From assembly GCA_036785325.1 (NCBI GenBank), contig JAXIVH010000018.1, positions 3,471,278-3,535,277 of the forward strand: 64,000 nt of DNA. Direction: 5' to 3'. The notes under the pieces were generated by a model. The model was not told the origin of the DNA. It saw nothing but the letters and a program-made list of their open reading frames with translations, and did no database searches. The translations under genes were made by a program, and so were the position numbers. This document shows positions 58,180 through 64,000 of this stretch, in pieces (position 1 is the first letter of the stretch; every line of letters starts with the position of its first letter). Source of the DNA: Urophycis tenuis. Its lineage: Eukaryota; Chordata; Actinopteri; Gadiformes; Phycidae.

Positions 58180-61100
58180 ATGTCTGTTATCGAAGGCCTG
58201 GTCCTTCTCCAGACTCCTGGTTCTGTCCTCATATGGACAGTTCTATTGCTGCTGGTACTCTTTCTCCTCTCCTCCAGGCAGCGTTTCCATGAGCACAAGA
58301 AGGAGCCTCCAGGACCCAGAGGACTGCCCCTTCTTGGAAACCTACTGCAGTTGGATCTCAACAGGCCACATAACACCCTTTGTGAGGTATGTTTGCAATG
58401 ATGGCCGTCTGGATGCCTGTGAAAAGAAACAAGGCAGCACTTTAAACTGAGTAGTAAGTAGATCAGTAGTGAGTAAATCAGTGCAGTTGATCTGAGAAGA
58501 CGCATTTTTTGTTGGAGTGGAGCTCTGGACAGGCGTGTTATAGCATGTTGTGCTGTAAACCCCTTAAAGGGATATTCCGCCATTTTTGGAAATAAGCTCA
58601 TTTTCCACCTTCCCTCGAGCAAAACAATCGATCTTTACCCTTTTCCCGTTCATCCAGCCGTTCTGTGAGTCTGGGGGTACAACTTTTAGCTGTAGCTTAG
58701 CATAGATCATTGAATCGGATTAGACCATTAGCATCTCGCCCGCTTAAAAGTGACTACGATTTCCAGAATTTTTCCATTTAAAACTTGTCTCTTCTCAAGT
58801 TTGAAAGTGCAATAAGACCAACGGAAAATGAAACGTGGCGATTTTCTAGGCTGATTTTACCCGGAACTATATTCTCTTTCTGGCGTAATAATCAAGGAAA
58901 GTTGCAAAGGTACCATGGGCGTAGTGATATGACGCAGCGCCTCAATAGTCCCTGTAGGCTTCTTCCGGCAATACAACCAACGTGATAACCTGCTATTACC
59001 GGTGGTATACCGGGACTACACTTTGAGGCGCGTCATATCACTGCGCCCATGGTACCTTTGCAACTTTCCTTGATTATTACGCCAGAAAGAGAATATAGTT
59101 CCGGGTAAAATCAGCCTAGAAAATCGCCACGTTTCATTTTCCGTTGGTCTTATTGCACTTTCAAACTTGAGAAGAGACAAGTTTTAAATGGAAAAATTCT
59201 GGAAATCGTAGTCACTTTTAAGCGGGCGAGATGCTAATGGTCTAATCCGATTCAATGATCTATGCTAAGCTACAGCTAAAAGTTGTACCCCCAGACTCAC
59301 AGAACGGCTGGATGAACGGGAAAAGGGTAAAGATCGATTGTTTTGCTCGAGGGAAGGTGGAAAATGAGCTTATTTCCAAAAATGGCGGAATATCCCTTTA
59401 AGGTCAGTTGAACATGCTTAGCTGAATGATGCCAGGGCCGGGTTGGGACCTATTTTCAGCCCGAGTTTTGGGCCCAGACCGGCCCACTCTTTTCAATGGT
59501 GGAAGAATTTGAATAAATGAACAGTAAAACTCTTACTATCCCTATAAATATGGCGGTCGCAAAATGTAAAATCCAGGGGGAAAAAAGTCACTTCAACCAT
59601 GTCACATAAATATTAACAAAATAAACTAGGCTAATTATGAATTGGTTTAAACTTTTAAATTGCTTTTACTTTTAAACTTCGAAATGATCATGTTGGCATT
59701 GCAAACGTAGCATATAGCTAAATTATTAACTTTGCTAATTAATCATTAGATCCCCATCTCTCTTTACCGGCTACAACTTGTGCCTGTCCTCTAAACAGGT
59801 CAGTCATTTGGGCACATTTGGCAGCATCTTCTTCCAGCGCCCTTCTTTTTTAAACCTGGCCTTTTCTTCTCCTCCTGGCCTTTTTCTGCTCTCCATAATC
59901 AACGACACTGGTCGCGCTTCTGTTCTCTCATCTGTTACCAGTACCGCTAAATACGAACCATGGACCCAACCAACTCAGATATTAGGGAGGGGAGAAGTAC
60001 CTTAGATTGTATAATCCATATTTCATATAATGCGATGCTGGGGCTGAAATGTCAGACGAATTAAGAACGTCTACTTTAGGAGATGATAAATTAATGGTCA
60101 AAGTTATTTTTCCCCACTCAAGTGGCCCAAAAGACATTTGAAAATGGGCCGGCCCACCGGGAAATCTCCCGAACCTCCCGATGGCCACCCCGGGCCTGAA
60201 TGATGCACACATTGCATCCTACTAGTGTACTAGTAGCATGCTAACAGTTTATAGGCATGTCATCCCCCTGCAAAAATCTGCAAAATATATTACTTTTTAT
60301 AACTAAGCTATTTTCAAATAACTGTAGAGTGTGCTGGACATTTTGGTATTGGTTCGGAATTGATTCCTCAAACTATAAGAGGCAATTGAAAACCAGGCGG
60401 AAGAATTGTTATTTCTGTTTTGTAAAGTCAAAGTTTAAATGCTATGCTTTCACGCATCACCTATAGTACGTGTTGGTCATCATCCCCACATCAATTCACC
60501 CTTAATGTTTATAAATAGTCATATTTTCATTGTGTTGTGGAATAAATATTTACATGATATATTATATTACATTTGCTGGATACTTCAATGTCACATATCA
60601 GAACTTCAATGTCGGTTCTGACATTTTACCTCTACATCTATCACTCCACAAGGTGTATTTTCTGTCTCTAATACAATGTGTTTGTTTATAAAGCTAAATC
60701 TAAATGATTCACAGATCCACAATTTTTACTTTTCAATTCCATTAATACATTGTTTCAAATTATATTCTATGTCTATATATTCTAATTATTTTCTATCCTC
60801 AAAAACGACAGCTCTCCAAGAAATATGGATCAGTATTCACATTGTATTCTGGACCTGAGAAAGTAGTTGTCCTGGCTGGGTACAAAACAGTTAAAGAAGC
60901 TCTGGTGAACCATGCCGATGAATTTGGAGGCAGATACATTTCCTGTATTACTAATGACACAAACCAGCAAAAGGGTAAGACACATCATTAGCATAACCAT
61001 TAGCTCCAGCTTGAAACTGTTGAAAAGCCACTACTCTTAAAAGGCTTATTATCATTAATGATCAACTCACCTGTTTGTGTGTTTTACGACAGCTATTTGT

Positions 61101-62691
61101 TTTTACACTTCCAGCACATGCAACACTTACATCTGAACTTAAGTGCAAGCATCTATTTACTGTTTAATTTGTATCTCAGGCATTTTGTTTTCAAATGGAG
61201 ATAATTGGAGAGAGATGAGGCGGTTTGCCCTGTCTAACCTGAAAGATTTTGGGATGGGCCGTAAAACAGCAGAGGAGAAAATCCTGGAAGAAAGCCAGTA
61301 TCTGATAGAGGTGTTTGAGAAGCACAAAGGTATTATAAGCATGCCATTTTAACTCACAATTGTCCTGTGTTTTGTTAATGTACTTACTATATTACTCAAC
61401 ATTTAATGTTTATGGCCTGTTGTCTCTCTCACTTGACAGGTCAGCCATTTGACACATCAGGACCAATGAACTATGCTGCATCCAATATAATCTCATCTAT
61501 TGTGTATGGTAGCAGATTTGAATACAGTGATCTACGGTTTAAAGGAATGGTGGATAGAACAAATGAGAATATACGCATTTTGGGCACTGCACCAATACAG
61601 GTAAGCATCGCAAAATCAGCCACAGGTCACAGAAATTGAATTTGGTGGGGACTTCAATGCAATAGACTTTAAAGAGGGGTTATTCTTCAAGGCATTGGTC
61701 ATTTGGACAGGGATGTATAATCTTGATGTATATAGTTCAATCATTAAATGTGTTTATTGTGCATTTAATGATATAATTTTCCTTTACTTTTTACTTGTGA
61801 TGACAGTTGTACAACATGTTTCCCTGGCTGGGAAAATGGTTCAAGACTCTTAAACACCTGAAGAACAATGTTGACATTCAGGTCAATGACATCAAGGACT
61901 TAATCCATCTACTGAAAACCTCCCTGAACCCAGAGATGAGCAGGTGTCTTGTGGACTCATTTCTGATCCGTAAACAGAAGGATGAGGTGAAATATTTTTT
62001 AGAAACAAGTCTTGCTCATGTAAAAATAAAGCAATCCTATGTTATTTCGAGCCACAAAGTACATTATATGTATGGTTTCTTCTTTGACACAGGACTCCTG
62101 TGTCACAGACTCTTTGTACCATGAGACTAATCTGATAAAAGTAGTCAGCAACCTATTTGCTGCTGGTACTGATACCACAGGAACCACTTTGAGATGGGCT
62201 CTGCTTCTCATGGCCAAGTATCCACAAATTCAAGGTAAGAAAGACATTCATAGCATTTTCTTACTTTGTTGCATTCTTTGTTGCATTTTCATTTGGTTCA
62301 GTTTGCATTGGCGGTCACAGTTCACATTTACTTTAAAAAGGTTCTCTATTAATAACATTGGACTTACTTATTATATTGATAAATAGATTAAGTCAAAAAA
62401 GTTTTTTTTTAACAAATGGCTTTTCAACTAATATACTGTGACTAATATCTGTTGAAGACGGAGCACCAAAATGTGTTCTGTGATTTCCTTTCCCTACCTC
62501 CTCTAGCTCAGGTCCACGAGGAGCTGAGAAGTGAGGTAGGGAGTCGGCAGGTCAGGGCAGAGGACAGGAAGAAGCTGCCCTACACTGATGCTGTCATCCA
62601 TGAGACCCAGAGACTGGCAAGCATTCTCCCCGTCAGTCTTCCTCACATCACAACTCAAGATGTCACCTTGCAAGGATTTTTCATCAGAAAG
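58180..62691 (+). CDS. Cytochrome P450, CYP2K-like, exons 1-7 (3' end not found)
   Basis: Exons 58180-58386, 60812-60974, 61180-61329, 61440-61600, 61807-61986, 62093-62234 and 62507-62691 join in phase to 396 codons without a stop. An N-terminal membrane anchor (~15-31) is followed by the hinge PPGP at 43-46. Further motifs are helix C WREMR at 133-137, helix I oxygen-activation AGTDTT at 311-316 and ExxR (ETQR) at 367-370. Family 2 genes have nine exons; the last two, with the PERF-like region and heme-binding Cys, are absent up to 64000. The enzyme would be an ER mono-oxygenase using P450 reductase. The start is the Met giving MSVIEGL, typical of fish CYP2K; an in-frame upstream Met at 58117 is less likely. 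Confidence 0.88.
58568..59397. mobile_element. 830-bp foldback MITE in P450 intron 1
   Basis: Two ~378-bp arms are inverted copies (AGGGATATTCCGCCATTTTT at the left, its complement at the right) around a ~75-bp loop. TTAA on both sides (58564-58567 and 59398-59401) fits a TTAA-targeting element such as piggyBac or Kolobok. No transposase. Confidence 0.92.
59432..60197. mobile_element. hAT-like non-autonomous element in P450 intron 1
   Basis: The direct repeat CTGAATGATG lies at 59422-59431 and 60196-60205. The inner ends are GC-rich and partly inverted (CCAGGGCCGGGTTGG and CCACCCCGGGCC). GGGCCGGCCCACC near the right mirrors GACCGGCCCACTC near the left. Confidence 0.65.
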
Positions 62692-63926
62692 GTCAGAATA
62701 AACCAAATACATATGGTTTAATGATTCTACAAACAAAAGGTGGACATGAATCTTACATTATAGATAAACATGAGATACATTCAGAGCTTATTCTTCTTCA
62801 TCAGTATGTATGGTCCAATTAAAACAAGAGAAATATGCGGCTTCTTCAACCGTATTTGAATCTCACTTGACTCTTGACGTCTGTAGCTAAAGCTTGTTTA
62901 GACATGGAGGCCTCAAGCCTGTTGAAAGCCTCTTCCAAAAATGACTAAATGTCAAATCAATGCTCGGCAGAGGGAGTTTCAGTACATGACGAAGAAGCAC
63001 CAATTTCCTACAAAAGTGGAACCTGAGCGAAGCGTGGCAATCCACTGACTGATCAAAAACATTTGAATCCAAAATAGGCTGAATTATGATGTAAACTTAC
63101 ACTTTTAAATGTCAAGTTACAACCACTATCATTTACAAGGTTTATCTCCCTCACTTCCACTTGCATTCGGATAGCATAGAATATAATGCTATTATTCCTT
63201 TTACTGTCATGGCACAGAGTACAATGAGTACAAAGTTGAGTAGCACTCCTAATTGGAGCATGTACACCTACCAAACGGCAATTAGAAATAGAAGGGGAAA
63301 AAAGAAAGTTCAAATAAGACATTTAGAATAGAATGTCTTTACTGTAACCTGTAAAACAATCAGAAAGAAAAATGTTACATATAAAACCATTAGATCTAAA
63401 TAAATCAAACTATAAGATGGCAGCTTGGATTTTGAACTTTTGTATATTGCACATTTGTGGAAATTACAATTGCATAGCAGTGGGCCTATATGTAAGTAAT
63501 ATTCAGTGTTATAAGTGTCACTGTAGTACACACATGGTCCCAGTCGGTGTCACTGTTTGGCAATGTTCAGTTCTCGTATGGCTGTTAGGAATAGGCTGAT
63601 TCTAAGTCTGATTGTCCATGATGGACCTGAAGTGTCTACCAGAGGGCAGCAGGTCAAACAGAGGATGTCCAGGGTGAAATGGACTGTAGCAACCGATAAC
63701 CAGCCGAATCTGCAAGCAATCTAATGTCACTTTGCAGATCAGGCTGGCCCCAAAGCTAGCCGATTCAAGAGCCCCAGAGTGAAAGTAAAGCTTCTTTTAT
63801 GACACTGCGCACAACCCTGTCTCACAGTACTTCATGAAATAGTCACAAAATAGTCCTAATCTATTGATTTGTGTATATGGACACGAATTTCCCTTTTTTT
63901 TGTGACACTCAGCACAACTTTCATTA
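62692..63926. other. Region after P450 exon 7, no further exon seen
   Basis: Searched by eye for a heme-binding FxxGxRxCxG exon on +; none was found. At 63625-63690 GTGTCTACCAGAGGGCAGCA resembles an L2-type LINE fragment. Confidence 0.55.
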
Positions 63927-64000
63927 TAACCCAAACCCTAACCCTAACCCAAACCCTAACCCTAAGCCCTAAATCCTAGCCCTAACCCTAACCCTTACCC
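63927..64000 (+). repeat. Degenerate telomere-like (CCCTAA)n at window end
   Basis: Eleven or so CCCTAA-type repeats with variants (CCCAAA, CCTTAC, CCTAGC). On the + strand at the right end this is the C-rich orientation, opposite to that expected for a telomere ending rightward. It is therefore interstitial, or part of a dispersed repeat. Confidence 0.85.

Noticed and set aside
63927..64000. Chromosome end
   Set aside because: The C-rich strand reads rightward and the repeats are degenerate, so a telomere at this side is not supported.

Overview
The window is nuclear DNA of a ray-finned (teleost) fish. This rests on a spliced ncf1 (p47phox) gene, a CYP2K-like cytochrome P450, vertebrate-type tRNA genes, and a dense load of fish-type transposons (L1/Tx1-like and L2-like LINEs, Harbinger, hAT, IS3EU-like and Gmr1-like Ty3/gypsy elements, tRNA-derived SINEs). 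I cannot name the species.

Region 1 (1-11820, resuming 24921-26130) is a tandem array of ~940-bp units, all on the + strand. Each unit carries tRNA-Gln(CTG), tRNA-Gln(TTG) and tRNA-Ser(GCT), plus a decayed tRNA-Gln relic. I count 12 whole Gln-CTG, 13 Gln-TTG and 13 Ser-GCT genes, one Gln-CTG gene split in two, and one decayed terminal copy. Higher-order duplications of several units (offsets 2771, 4895 and 2070 bp) are visible.

Region 2 (11820-24920) is a LINE of the L1/Tx1 type, inserted inside the T-loop of the thirteenth Gln-CTG gene. A 4.5-kb Harbinger transposon (14897-19439) later interrupted it; that element has an intact-looking transposase, a four-exon Myb/SANT-like gene and an L2 fragment. 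A 2.7-kb unclassified repeat block (about 20485-23231) also interrupts it.

Region 3 (27618-33611) is a complete, very young Ty3/gypsy element on the - strand. It has apparently identical 726-bp LTRs, a 5-bp target duplication and a tRNA-Leu primer site. Its integrase lies upstream of reverse transcriptase, the order known from the Gmr1 group.

Region 4 (35890-44790) is ncf1, 11 exons encoding 412 residues of the phagocyte NADPH oxidase organizer, with a TATA box and a PU.1-like site upstream. Its introns hold a MITE, LINE and SINE ends, long microsatellites and an internal duplication.

Region 5 (45780-55100) is mostly transposon debris: an L2 3' end, a single tRNA-Trp(CCA) on the - strand, an IS3EU-like DNA transposon (48666-53137) itself split by a hAT element, and a decayed restriction-endonuclease-type LINE end. 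Region 6 (58180-62691) holds seven exons of a CYP2K-like P450; the last, heme-binding exons are not found before the window ends in degenerate CCCTAA repeats. Intron 1 of the P450 holds an 830-bp foldback element and a hAT-like element.
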